From assembly GCA_025738555.1 (NCBI GenBank), contig JAOVFP010000001.1, positions 6,138,001-6,202,000 of the forward strand: a stretch of 64,000 bases of DNA, in the 5' to 3' direction. The notes beneath the pieces were generated by a model. That model saw only the letters and a list, made by a program, of their open reading frames with translations. It was not told the DNA's origin and did not search any database. How positions within the stretch are numbered: position 1 is the first letter of the stretch; every line of letters starts with the position of its first letter. A program made the position numbers and the translations under genes. This document shows, piece by piece, positions 1 to 10,627 of the stretch. This DNA comes from Cyathus striatus. Lineage: Eukaryota > Basidiomycota > Agaricomycetes > Agaricales > Nidulariaceae.

Positions 1-3000
1 CTCATCTGGAAAAATACGATGGCAAACAATCTTCACAATATTGAAGAGGCCAACATGTGTTAAGTCCTGCAGTCCATGTGCAAAGCAGGAATCATGAAGG
101 TAGGGGTTTAAGACTACTGCTGCAATAAAGATGTTCTGATCAGCTTTTGCCCAGCACTTCTCAAGGCTTGCAAGGATCCCATCACATATTTGGACATCAA
201 TATTTGGATTGGAATAGATACGATATAAATTTGTGAATGTAAGCAAGACATGATGTAGATGCGCACCCAGAGCTTGTAGTATGTTGGATGCAATAGTGAA
301 GGGCTCAAGAAGTTCCTTCATTCTAATCAAATTGAAGGTACAGTTACTAATATGTGAAAAATTGCAAAGCTAATACATACATTTTGACATCTTTCCAAAA
401 ACATTGATCTTTGACAATTAATTGAATTTCTAATGCCTTTGCCTTGGCTTCAGCTTTTGCACCTGCGCAGGCTATGAGAACTAATTTATGCTTTATCCAG
501 CAAGATTTCACAGAATCTTGAATTTCAAGGAGATGGTGCAGGGAGCAGTAATGTGCAGTCCAGTGCTTGATGACTAGAAGTATGAGAGCAAGAACTCTTC
601 CATCTCCCATTGTGGATTGCTCTAAGTTCAACTTTCCTAATGCAATGCTGTGAGAGTTAAACCACTTTATAACCTCAATTGCATTCATAACACATGCTAC
701 TGCAGGGATTTTGAGTAGTAGAAAATCCCCAACAGTCAGGTATACTTGATGTGCCCAACAAAGTATGACTATTAGTGACAGCTTGGTTTCTTGAAGCAAG
801 CGGCACATTTTCCAGGAGTCACCACCATCATCTGAGCACCAAGCGATTACAGAGACACCTATCACTGCTTCAGCATAGTTCATGTCATCCAGGACGAGTT
901 TCAATAGCTCGTCTCCATTTTTTGGATGAGATGACACATTGTGAGTTTGTAGAAGATGTACCTATAATATTATTTAACTTCCCTAACTAATTCTAGAATA
1001 ACAAACACTGCTTACTTGTGCATCAACAGTAATCATTGAGGCGATAATAGAATGTTTTGCAATATCCTTCCATCCATCGCATTGACTAGTTGCAAGCTTA
1101 CCAGTGAAACGGGTACTTGTATTCTAGATGTAAATTCTGCTATGTTTCCACAGCAAGATCACTTCTAACTTGTACAAAAACTCCGAAAATGCGAGTGACA
1201 GGTAAGGTAGTGCTCCTCTTTATGTTAAGTTATCTTTAAGTTCACTTTTCAATCCCAAATGAACCGAAACAATAATGATTTATTGTAAGAAAAAGAAGTA
1301 ATACTCTTTGTACTACTCCGAAATTGCAAGACTTTAATTAACACCTTTGTGCTAACTTAAATCCTTCGAACTGGTTGAAAGCAACCCTTTGCTTTCCTTG
1401 ATTTCGCTTTACTCAAAATCCCAAATACTAGACCCTCACTGGAATCTCAGTCCTTTGTACTTTGTATTAAACACACACAATTCCAATAAAATCACTTTAA
1501 ATTCCTTTGAAACACCTAGACCAAAACCACTACCCTATACCTATGTACTGGGCAAGAAAGGCACTAAGCTGCTTCCTTTTCCACCCTCTAATGTACCTAG
1601 TTATATACAGAATTGAAAAAACATATTACAAAGCAAGTTCTCAGATCATAAATACTAAATATGTACAGTGAAAACATATGGAAACACTACTCTCATCTAT
1701 TAGTCAGATCCTCATTACTATTGGTAATATTATTACCCAGGTCCAGGCTGTGAAGCACTGCACATTAATCATTCATAACCAATCTCCTATGTTTCAGGGC
1801 CTTAGATGTCCTTATCAATGCTATTTCTGGTAGATAAGCATCATTTACATATCTGATTGGTTTATCAGCTTGATATCCGCCGGAATCCCGTCCGTTGTAT
1901 TGCTAATCATGGTCGATTAACATGTGTTTCTTTCTAGCTTTGGAACGAGCCCAAGATCACCCATTTTCATGGAGATTTGACCTCTGTATGCCCTCAGAAT
2001 ATATGCTGATCATTCCATTACTGCAATTTACCATTGATACAGTATATTACACTTGTTCTTTCGAATAGATTTCATTCATTAGAGGTACATATTACTCATA
2101 GACCAATATTTACATTCTGTAGAGTCTTGTACTCCGAGTAATGCATAGATTTCCTTATTAATATTCCATTATATCATGTCTGACTAATTGTTTAATATCA
2201 TTCCTGTTGCCAAATAAACAATTATATCAGTCTTAGAACATAACAAACACCTGTACAAGTCATGTAACTGATGCTAAAGCGATCCATTTTAATGATTATA
2301 TTCTCTTTCCTTTATTTCCAGGTTAGTGGTAGGTTGGACATTGGAGCACTTATACTGTATAAGTATATTTGTGGGTGGTTTATGACTATGAATATTAAGT
2401 CAATTTGTTGAGTGCTTGCTATTAAATAGCAGTCCATGGATCTTTATTTATTATATAGGCTTCCTCAATGTGTTCAGCTTTAATGCTGAAAATGATAAAA
2501 ATGTGCAATTTTACACCTAAATGCGTGAGTGGCATCACACCAGCAAGTTGGATTTTTGCTTTATTCTCAATCTTATTTGCTAATCTTGTAAGAATAGGGC
2601 CAGCAAGTGTTCTTTGATCTGGAACCACAGCACCAGGAACCCATTTGCCATGGAAAGCATGCACAACACTGTTATTTGCATAGTTCCAGGGTGTTCCTGT
2701 TGCTATCAATGTCATGCAGAAGTCCTCATTAAACTCTCTCTGCATTGTAGAATCCCACTTTCCTCCAGTTTTGCAGCACTTTTGGGGGTGAGAAATATAG
2801 AAAGGAATAGATGATACCATTGACTTGTCAGTGTCCACATGTGGTGTAATATCGCTGAGAGAGCCCTGGGAGCTGAGAGAATTGGTCCTCGGAGCACTGG
2901 AAGTTGGTGGAATATTTTCTTTGTTACTTCCAGTGTCTTGACATTGATCTGAGAGTCCCTCTGAAGCATGCTTATGCACACCTGGGTCAACATAATCACA

Positions 3001-3314
3001 ACTTTGGAGGTGTGGAAGCATGTGTTGCTTTGGCCTTCTGATGTAACAGTGGATAGATTTACAAGCTTTCAGTAAATAAACTATTACCAGATATTTTTCG
3101 GAGAGAACATCAAAATGCCACATTTACCTTCCTCAACAAGCTCATTCTCATCACAAGGCACTCTAATCCCCAATCCTTCTGCTAATACATCTGATTCACA
3201 AAGATCTGAGACCTTTCTTGCCAAGTATCCTTTGCACCAAGCATTCTTTGCACCAGACCTTGTTTTGTTGTCTGTGTCAAAGTATGACCAAGCCCAACTG
3301 TTTCTGCTAGCCAT
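1..3314 (-). pseudogene. hAT transposase, interrupted and cut by window edge
   Basis: Exons can be followed on the minus strand. An N-terminal zinc-finger-like exon starts at 3314 (SWAWSYFDTDNK, then RRPKQHMLPHLQSC). A conserved stretch, REFNEDFCMTLIATGTPWNY, follows at about 2660-2740. The core is CDGWKDIAKHSI (1016-1100), then WCSDDGGDSWKM and CWAHQV (381-961), then a C-terminal exon (1-322) still open at the window edge. Introns 962-1015 and 323-380 have GT-AG ends and join in frame. These motifs are typical of basidiomycete hAT transposases with an RNase H-like fold. Between residues KIQLAG and KLATSQ an LTR-like element of 1435 bp is inserted; removing it with one CTGG copy restores the frame. 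The gene cannot be functional as it stands. Confidence 0.75.
1105..2539 (-). mobile_element. LTR-like element A inside the hAT transposase
   Basis: On the minus strand the sequence begins TGTGATGCCAC and ends CCGTTTCA, giving TG...CA termini. It is flanked by CCAG on both sides (1101-1104 and 2540-2543), i.e. a 4-bp CTGG duplication on the coding strand. A diverged copy in opposite orientation lies at 7307-8571; the two share both termini and internal blocks such as GGAGTAGTACAAAG. No long reading frame is present. It is best read as a solo LTR or non-autonomous LTR element. One caution is that the copy at 7307-8571 is also followed by CTGG, so CTGG could belong to the element rather than the target. 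Confidence 0.6.
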
Positions 3315-3624
3315 TCAAGATGATGAGGGTTAGAGAAAGATGATATTCACATTCCTACATGTTAAGCATCATACAAAACTTTTCCATTTCTCATTCTCCA
3401 CTCTGGAGTTGTTAGTAGGTAAAATATACAAAAGTTCCTGTGTAGTATGCTCCATTAATTGAGTTTTCAATTAATCACCATATCTTATCTAACCCGATTA
3501 GGTGGCAAGAATTCTATGACCAATCTCGACCATCGGCAACCTGGTCATTGACCTAGGTCCAATTTGATGGTCATAAATGACCTGACCAAATCGAACTATG
3601 TTCAGCTTGACCACGACACCACTG

Positions 3625-5206
3625 CTTTAGCCCACTTCACTAGAGCCAATATCAACCCAGGTCTCTTGACAGCAGGAGTGGAAGGAGCAGCAGGAGGGGG
3701 AGAAGTGGCGGCAGAGGCAGGAGCAGAAGATGAGCTAACGCTCCTAAACAACTCTGGGACATGATTAACAACATCCACAATAGGCCCATCACTCGCTAAC
3801 ACATCCAACACTCTCTCCACCTCGGAAGGCCTTCCTGATTTAAACACCCTCTTTCGAAGCACCTGTGCAGGCGATCCCATCTCCACTTCCCTCTTCTTCA
3901 CTTCCACCTTCTGCACCGCAGGAGGCGGGGGAGGGGGAGCACCCCACCTCATTGTCTCTTGATACCTCTCTCCTAAGAACAAGAGAGAATTGCGGAGTAG
4001 AGTAGCCCAGAGCATAGGCTGGAACTTCTGATTAGTAAAAATCTCCTCCGCTCTGCCAGGGAAAGTCTGTAACCGATAAAAAAGCTCCTGGTAGGCAAAG
4101 TACATCTGGAAAATGTTCCCCTCCTTGCTTGCTTTCGCATCTGTCCCTTCAATGAGTGCAGCCAATGGCGCACTGGTAAGAATCCATTGTTACAGTGCAG
4201 AATCAACGATATATGCAGTCGTAAGCCACGTAAATGCTGCTATGAACCCTAAAATTGCACTGCAGAGCAGGAGGGAGATGTTTGTGAATGGTAAGATGAG
4301 GAACGACGTGCGTGGGCGGAGGTGGCCTATGATTGGCTTGAGGAGGGTGTTGAGGATGGGTGTGTAGGATAGTATGAGAAAGAAGATGAAGCAGAGGAGG
4401 ATGAAGAGCACGAATGTGAGTGGGATGGAGACGACAGAGAGGGCGAGGGGTGAGGGCTGTGAGTGGCACTGTGAGTATTGAAGGGGGTGCACTTGGGAAT
4501 GGAGCCCGGAGGAGGATTGCGTGTAGGGTTTGGAGGGTGATCAAAGGCAAGACCGACAGCAGGAGGTAGAGTGTGGGCGGGGAGAGGTAGTATGGGTGTT
4601 TTCTGTACAGTTACACATGTTAGCACAGGAAAAGAAGTAGAAAGAAGACACATACTTTGACTTGACGAACAGCGATAGCTTTGGGTCTTTTGGTTCAAAG
4701 GAGTACACTAGAAATATATGCACCGCAGGCAAAGCAAGAGCAGAGAGAGCATGTATCAAGAACATTGTTTTTGGCTTGTGCATCTTTCATGCCAAAGAGA
4801 GAAGGGAAAGGGGCGACGTTCCCCTTGGTCTAGGTTCTAAAATCTAGTCAACTCTCTACATTAAATGAAAGCAAAAAAGCAACCTACCACCAACTCCACC
4901 CTTCCTAGCCACCAGCACAGGTAACACCCCCGCAATCCACAGCAATCCAGTTGCCAGGATCACTTTAACATTAATCGGAATCAGCAGCGCGCCAACCCAC
5001 CCATCGCCACCCTGCCATATCGCAGTCCCACTGGCCACTGCCTATGCAAGAACGACAGTTCTTGGTAGAATGTACTTGAGCTGTTTTTGGCTAAGGGCAT
5101 GGGTGAGGTAGGGGCTGTAGGCAGGGAGAGAGGGCACCCACGATGAGATGGAGAGGGATGGGTTCGTTATTGCTCGGATGGGCATTTGAGGAGCTGAGCT
5201 AGTCAT
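3625..5206 (-). pseudogene. Ndc1-like nucleoporin, copy A0, truncated by hAT
   Basis: The product resembles fungal Ndc1, a multi-pass membrane nucleoporin that anchors pore complexes and spindle pole bodies. The start is the ATG at 5206, giving MTSSAPQMPIRAITNPS, a typical N-terminus. Hydrophobic segments follow (5040-4880, 4790-4680, 4550-4190), then the soluble block with FAYQELFYRLQTFP, LWATLLRNSLLFLGERYQE, a poly-Pro linker and LDVLASDGPI. Lesions: a nonsense TAG at 5042-5044 where paralogues have Trp, an 8-bp insertion near 4445, a TAA at 4190-4192, and loss of the C-terminus to the hAT insertion at 3624. The Ndc1 family call is from motif memory; a divergent membrane protein is the alternative. 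Confidence 0.65.
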
Positions 5207-5541
5207 CGTGCTCTACGACAAGAGGACAGAACATAGGGCCTGAATTGTGTTGGTGAACCATACCGTTGAGCTTGCACATCTTCTAGTCTAAGTATCCAGC
5301 CTTATCCATAGCTTATGAGTATTGTTGAGTCTTCTGCATTGATTTGGGCAAGAGGTGTCAGATCCAGCGATTTCGGTGGTCCCATCCTGCTACGTGAGAC
5401 TGAGGCTCCCAGGAGGGCGGCAATCAAGTGGCAATCAGGCTCACTCTTGAGTCTTAATGACGGACAAGTCAACACTTGGACGGCTGTACCTTCTCGTATT
5501 GCCTACCCTATCTCTCACCCCCACCACCGCCCTCAGAAATC

Positions 5542-6985
5542 ATGTCAAATAACCTCTTAGGATTCTCATATCCCTTCCGCCACCTCCTAACCATCCTCAA
5601 ATCATCTCCAGACTCCCCAACCAAGCCCAATATTCTGCGCAAGTGCTCAAAGAAACATCAAAACATTGGACTGGACTCATTCGATGTTTCCAAGTCTCAT
5701 AGGGACTATAAATCTGGCGATGTACCAGTGAATCTCGATTTAGTTTCTGGGATACAGCCTGCTTCTAATTCTGCAGAAGGTTGATACGCCTGATGGACAT
5801 ACAATGTATATAAGCATAATTTTTGCGATATCTACATAATATAAATCACTCACTTGCGATCACAATTGGATTACCTAAGCGTTGGAGTGAGGTCCGAACT
5901 GCCAACGATTGTGCTATTTATAGTCACCACCACCAAGGACATAGTGAACAGATCTAAAAAGCAATAGTGATTATAATAAGGGATTAGCAGGAAAGCGTGT
6001 ATATAGAACCCCAGTGGCACTTGATCCACCATAAGCGCATGGTAACGTGACGTGTCCGGGTCATGGGATGGTTCCGGCAGCGCAGCTTACCCAAAGAAGC
6101 CGACAGCATCAAGGAGCCCATCAAGCGCCAACAGACATTGCCGCTACTCTGGACTCAATCCAGATCGTTCCTTGGCATCTTGCGAATGAGATCTCACCCT
6201 GATCTACCAATCGAAACGAATGGACCATATACCCGAAGCCGTGGTTGCCGATGATTCTATCTTTAGGCCCGCGATGTGACAGGGCGTCTACACATGCGCA
6301 TCAGCCAATAAGCACGTCTCTATTATCACGTGTGCCCGCCCCTTTTGAGGAGCTAGGTCCAACGCTCTCCTATCCAGGCCTTTGCACACATCCCTCTGCC
6401 CAGCGTCGTAGTTTAATTACCTTATCTAGATATATGTTAAACCTGTACAGTACCTAAGAACTCTGCTTTTCCAGTAGTATATAAGACTCACAAACTTGAT
6501 CATGTAGAACCAAGCAATCCTGTATCAATTCCTTCCACTATCAGTGCTATTTAGCATATTCGTGATAATCTATTCAATTTCCGAGTGTAAAAACCCAGTG
6601 TGATCTAAGCCCTCCCAGGACCCCAAAGAAGCTTAGTTTATTATTAGTGATTACAAGCATTATAGATTACAAGTGAATATTGTAGTGTGTTCATCCCTCC
6701 CTTGCCCAGAATCACCTTGTGTATTCTGAAGATATTCCCCTGGACTCGCCCCTGCTTGATTGTTAGCAAGAGTAAGCGACGATCCTTACATAGTTCCATA
6801 GCTATTACTCCCTAGTAACCTTCTTTGCCCTTTTAAGGTCCTTCTAGATGAGAAGAGAGACCGTCAGCCACTGCTATCCAGTCCCCCAAAATCAATGCTA
6901 CTGCTGAAGAGAGGTTACAAGCTCTTAGCATTCAGCTTTCTCCGAATTCTGCAAAGAGTACTTCTGACTTAGATATTAGCGAAGG
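5542..6985 (+). pseudogene. gene X0, unknown protein split by a solo LTR
   Basis: A frame opens at ATG 5542 (MSNNLLGFSYPFRHLL) and runs to 5781, where an LTR-like element with an AAGGT duplication enters. After the element (from 6840) the same frame resumes, crosses one TGA and continues with LQALSIQLSPNSAKSTSDLD to about 6985. That last block matches the SRMRIS...PAKGTSDPDK region of gene X copies at 37.6 kb and 58.8 kb, so this is the unit 0 homologue of gene X. It lies divergent to Ndc1-A0 with about 335 bp between starts, as in the other units. The protein is Ser/Pro-rich without a domain I recognise. The 5' half is too diverged to align with X1 and X2 by eye. Confidence 0.45.
5782..6834 (+). 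mobile_element. solo-LTR-like element L (CpG-rich copy)
   Basis: It is 1053 bp, beginning TGATACGCCTGATGG and ending TTTGCCCTTTT, flanked by AAGGT on each side (5777-5781 and 6835-6839). It aligns end to end with the inverted copy at 23166-24219 (1054 bp) and more distantly with 20585-21648. No coding sequence is convincing. Length, 5-bp duplication and lack of terminal inverted repeats favour a solo LTR, though the 3' end is not CA. It keeps about 38 CpG dinucleotides, all of which are TpG or CpA in the 23-kb copy. Confidence 0.7.
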
Positions 6986-7306
6986 GGGATTAGTAAGGGT
7001 ACAAAGCAGAGAGAAAGGGGGAAAGGGAGTAGGAAGGGCGTGGGTGTCACGTGACGAGACTATAGACGCCTCCTCAAAATCGCAGAAAGTGGAAGCCTCG
7101 ATCTCAGCACCAGGAAATATGAGAAGGCAATCCACCAATGAATCTATAGATTCCTACAACGGAGCTTCAGCCACGCACCAGCATATGCGGTACAGAGCAA
7201 AGAGCGTCGTCCACCCCCTCTCCCCAATTGAGGAGCATCTCAAGCTCATAGGATGTTGCATCTACAAGCCTTCACCAAAGCACCCCATCATCCCTGCCAT
7301 CCCCGT
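6986..7306 (-). pseudogene. Ndc1-like copy B0, 3' remnant
   Basis: This stretch aligns with the 3' part of the other Ndc1-like copies: the run AGTAAGGGTACAAAGCAGAG, a CACGTGAC site, the CCTCTCCCCAATTGAGGAGC stretch, and GGAGCATCTCAAGCTCA. Equivalent positions are 39180-39490, 56230-56520 and 60380-60680. The right side is cut by LTR-like element B. The promoter-side flank of gene B reappears beyond element B at about 8600, so most of the gene has been lost. No reading frame survives. It is useful as the marker that unit 0 once held a B gene between X0 and NWD1. Confidence 0.55.
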
Positions 7307-8571
7307 TGTGATGCCACCTGTGCATTTAGGCGTAAAATTGCACATTTCTACCATTTACAGTCTTAAATCTGTACACATTAATGAACCCCAGATAATAAAT
7401 AAAGATCTATGGACTGCTACAAAATAGCAAACCTTGTACTTATTGGCCTTTTATTTGGGTTAATATTCAACAGTTCATATCATAAAATATAGTACAAGTG
7501 CTTCTATGTCCAACCTACCATTAGCCTGGTGTGCAGGAAAAGATATTAAATATTGAAGGGACCGCTTTTCTGCCAGTCACATGACTTGTATATGTTTTAA
7601 TTTCACTTTGATACCGCTAAGTTGTTTGTTTGGCATCAGGATTGAAGTCTAACAAATAGTCAATGACATAAATATGAATTAAAGAATATTTCAAAGTGAT
7701 GTAGAATAGTCAATTCTTCATCAATCAGGATGATTTTCGTCGTGATCGGAAGCTAGAATTTAGTACATTCTATTCTAGTATGATAGGAATGGTCTCACCG
7801 AAGCACAGGCCTGGATAAGAACAAAACATTAGATCAAAGATGACAATTTTATGATGATCTACCCAAAATGATCAATGATGAGACACTGTAGCATCTGAAA
7901 ACCATGGGAATTGAACATTCTAGAGGATTCTAATGCCTCGGAGTGACTCATAGTCAAATGATAGCTAAATAAAGACACAAATAAGGACAGGGGAAGTGTT
8001 TCAGGTAGATATATGTAGTATACAATGTCTGGGAAAATCATAACAATAGTTCTGGGCTTTGTATATTTAAGTAGGTACTATAGAGGGTAGAAAGGCAAGC
8101 AGATTCGCACCTTTCTTGCCCAGGTACAATAGGTATTGGGTAGTGGTTTAGGTCTTATTTGTTTCAAAGAATATATTGTTTTGGTTCGCATTTTGGGTAT
8201 CTTTTGGAAAGAATTAAAGTTCTGAGACTCCAGAGAGGGCCTAGGACTTAGTTATTTCAATAAAGTGGTTTCATAAGAGTAAAGGGTTGCTCTTGTTTCG
8301 GTTTTCTAAGAAGTTGTACTAGCAAAGGGTTGTTAAAGACACTTCTACAAAGTTTGGAGTAGTACAAAGGTGTATTACTTGAATTCTACAATAAAATTCT
8401 ATTACATTTCGATTCAAAGGCTTTTCAAACGATTTAAACTTGCATAAGACAATAAGAAGGAACACCCACCTTTCCCACAACTCGCACTTAAAGAGTCTTG
8501 TGAATTTTATAGTGAAATAAGTTGCAAACATAGAGCCAATTTCACTACTAGAACACAAGTACCCCTTTTCA
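7307..8571 (+). mobile_element. LTR-like element B
   Basis: A diverged plus-strand copy of the element inserted in the hAT transposase. It shares the start TGTGATGCCAC, the stretch after it (CATTTAGGCGTAAAATTGCAC), internal GGAGTAGTACAAAGG and the end AGTACCCCTTTTCA. It is 1265 bp against 1435 bp for the other copy. The flanks differ (CCGT before, CTGG after), so no target duplication supports a simple insertion. It probably replaced or accompanied a deletion of Ndc1-B0. No coding sequence seen. Confidence 0.55.
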
Positions 8572-10343
8572 CTGGCTACCTAGTGCTACGTGTGTCGTGA
8601 ATTCAGCTTTGCATCATGTGATTCCAATATATCTTTTCTGCATACACTCAAGTGCTTAAGCACCGTTCGATGTCACATGAGCGACAAGTGCCCATCTCAA
8701 AAAGCCCACCTTCCCCTTGACGTCTTCAAAGAGCTTCAAAGCACTTATATAATTTCAGAAGAGAAACCATGCTCATCTCGGACCTCGGAACTGGTTACTG
8801 GAGTGATCTTCCTACTAGGTCCTATTTTAACTGACCCTGCCTACATGCTGCAGCCTCCAGGACTTCATATCCATCACCACAAGGAAAGCTGATCGATTCC
8901 TTTTACCTATATTGTGATGCTCAAAAGTAATTAGGGAAGTCATCATTTATATTAACGACCTTACACATACTTGGTAGATGACATGCAACCATGGAACAGA
9001 TCTGAATGGATCACTGTGAGATGACTTGCAGGGAACACAAGCACAATGGCATCCAGAAGCGAATGAAGATGAAGCAGCTGGTGAACAAGCTTCATATTAG
9101 AACGTATTTGCAACCAGTTTGAACAAGGTTTCAGCAATCAAAATGGCTAAAGAAGGAAATTTTTAGCTCCAAATTCCTATATTTATCGACTTTTGATCGC
9201 TCAAAGTTCATTCAATTGGTTGCAAATATGTTCTATTCGCTCAATGCCCATGTTCACATCCTTTCATTAATGAAATCTATGCTTCCATCGATACCAAAGG
9301 ACTCAAAGCAGGTATTAGCACTCCAGAAAGGCATAAAGGGCCCATGCTCTTTTTGTGGTCCTCATTTTGGTTCGTTCCTATCGTACCTGCGCTTTGTATC
9401 GTTTGACATCCACTAACACGTTCATTTAGTGTTACATGGCTAAAGTTGAAATAAAATGATATACTCACACTGCCTAGCGGAGCAGCACAGCGAAGGCTTA
9501 CTTCCGCATTTATATCGCAAAGTGGTATGAGAGGGCATAGAGACACTTTTGAGTGAGGACTAGGTTCAATGGTGTTAAACACCAAAATAAACACCAAATT
9601 TGACGTGCGCAAGAGTATTCCGGCGTGGATCACTGTCCAAGGTCGTTAATGAAAAGACACCCACCAGATCTTCTTGGAAGGATAAGACGAAAAAGAGAGC
9701 TACTATCTAGATTAGTGCTTCGACATGAGGAAGCTGCTGGATAACAGACCAATTCGCTTGGCCTCACCTTTTCTAATTTTATATGTGAACTCATCCGATA
9801 GTAATCGGAACCAGATTATGTGTAAACCCCGATCTAGAAATGCATGGCATACATGTTGCTTGGCTGGAATATAAATAGTTGTGGCAGGCGTTTCATTATT
9901 TCACGAATTTCTTCATTTATTACTTCTTTATTTTAATAGCTAAACTTTCTGTACTTCGTTTGATGCCATGTATCAGTAAATATGTTTTTAGTGCCCATCT
10001 TTAATTGTGAACACCATCCCGGCTAATGCCCACACAAAACACTGGTATGAATTAGATCTGTTCATATCCCTTATCGATAAACTCTGCCTCAAGGTCTGCA
10101 GTGCAAGAAGCACAGCAGCTATGAATATATACATCATGTCAGATATACATAGAACGTGAAGGAACAAGTATCCTCCTATAGTTATTAATCACTCCAATAA
10201 TTTGGGTCGAACACACATTGAACATGCATGGCACAACATTATATAGCTCGTTCATTGAGTTATTTGATCCTTCTCTCCCGTGCTCTTAAACTCTCAACTC
10301 AAGTGCTACAACACCGATTCACAAGTACCACAATACACTTACA
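8572..10343 (+). other. NWD1 upstream region, shared with NWD2
   Basis: No gene is supported here. The block aligns along its length with 41520-43257 upstream of NWD2: GCATCATGTGA at 8614, AGCCCACCTTCCCCTTGACG at 8703, the CATTTAGTG stretch at 9423, and the final about 100 bp before each ATG. It also begins like 62690-62810 at the end of unit II. CpG is common, unlike in the NWD coding region. Short frames inside it differ between the two copies and are not conserved. It is probably promoter plus the 5' flank of the lost Ndc1-B0. Confidence 0.6.
10240..10246 (+). promoter_or_regulatory. TATA-type core promoter of NWD1
   Basis: TATATAG lies about 104 bp before the ATG at 10344, followed by a pyrimidine-rich leader (CTTCTCTCCCG). 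The same arrangement occurs at 43154-43160 before NWD2, again 104 bp from the start. The conserved spacing in otherwise drifting DNA supports function, at least ancestrally. Confidence 0.5.
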
Positions 10344-10596
10344 ATGAATGACAATAGGCCCAGTACTCAAGTATTTTCTGGTGCACAACAGGTTAATGCA
10401 ACTGGTGCACAAATAACTGCTATTGGCCGTGATCAAATCAATGTCTATAATAACAATATAAAAAATGAATATGAAATCTTGGAAAGACTTAAATTATTGA
10501 AGCCTGTTGATCATAATCTGCATGATCCACCTGCATGCATGGAAGGGACTAGGGTTACTATTCTGAAAGAAATTTATGAGTGGCTAAATGATTTTG

Positions 10597-10627
10597 GTAT
10601 GTGTGTCTGTTGGTGTGTTCATAACAG
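10597..10627 (+). other. 31-nt intron in NWD1
   Basis: GTATGT...AACAG separates the N-terminal motif from the NACHT domain. Splicing joins ...WLNDF to EGKPITS and then the Walker A loop in frame; reading through gives a stop within 30 codons. NWD2 has a 31-nt insert at exactly the same place (43511-43541) with the same splice signals but several different internal bases. It is very short for a spliceosomal intron. Confidence 0.6.

Larger units (their letters stand above)
1..3624 (-). mobile_element. hAT-type DNA transposon, left end beyond window
   Basis: Read right to left, the element begins at 3624 with CAGTGGTGTCGTGGTC. Subterminal copies of TGGTCA/TGACC lie between about 3500 and 3615, as expected for hAT transposase-binding ends. 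It breaks the Ndc1-like gene A0 exactly: sequence from 3625 (CTTTAGCC) onward matches the intact paralogues at 35485 and 56770, while everything left of it does not. hAT elements make 8-bp duplications, so CTTTAGCC should recur at the other, unseen end. The transposase (next entry) runs in the same direction and off the left edge. The boundary is seen by paralogue comparison; the superfamily call rests on the transposase motifs. Confidence 0.75.

Noticed and set aside
1389..1616. 75-codon frame on the plus strand
   Set aside because: Lies inside LTR-like element A and is not kept in copy B.
9216..9633. Small frames upstream of NWD1
   Set aside because: The homologous region upstream of NWD2 (about 42080-42500) does not keep them.
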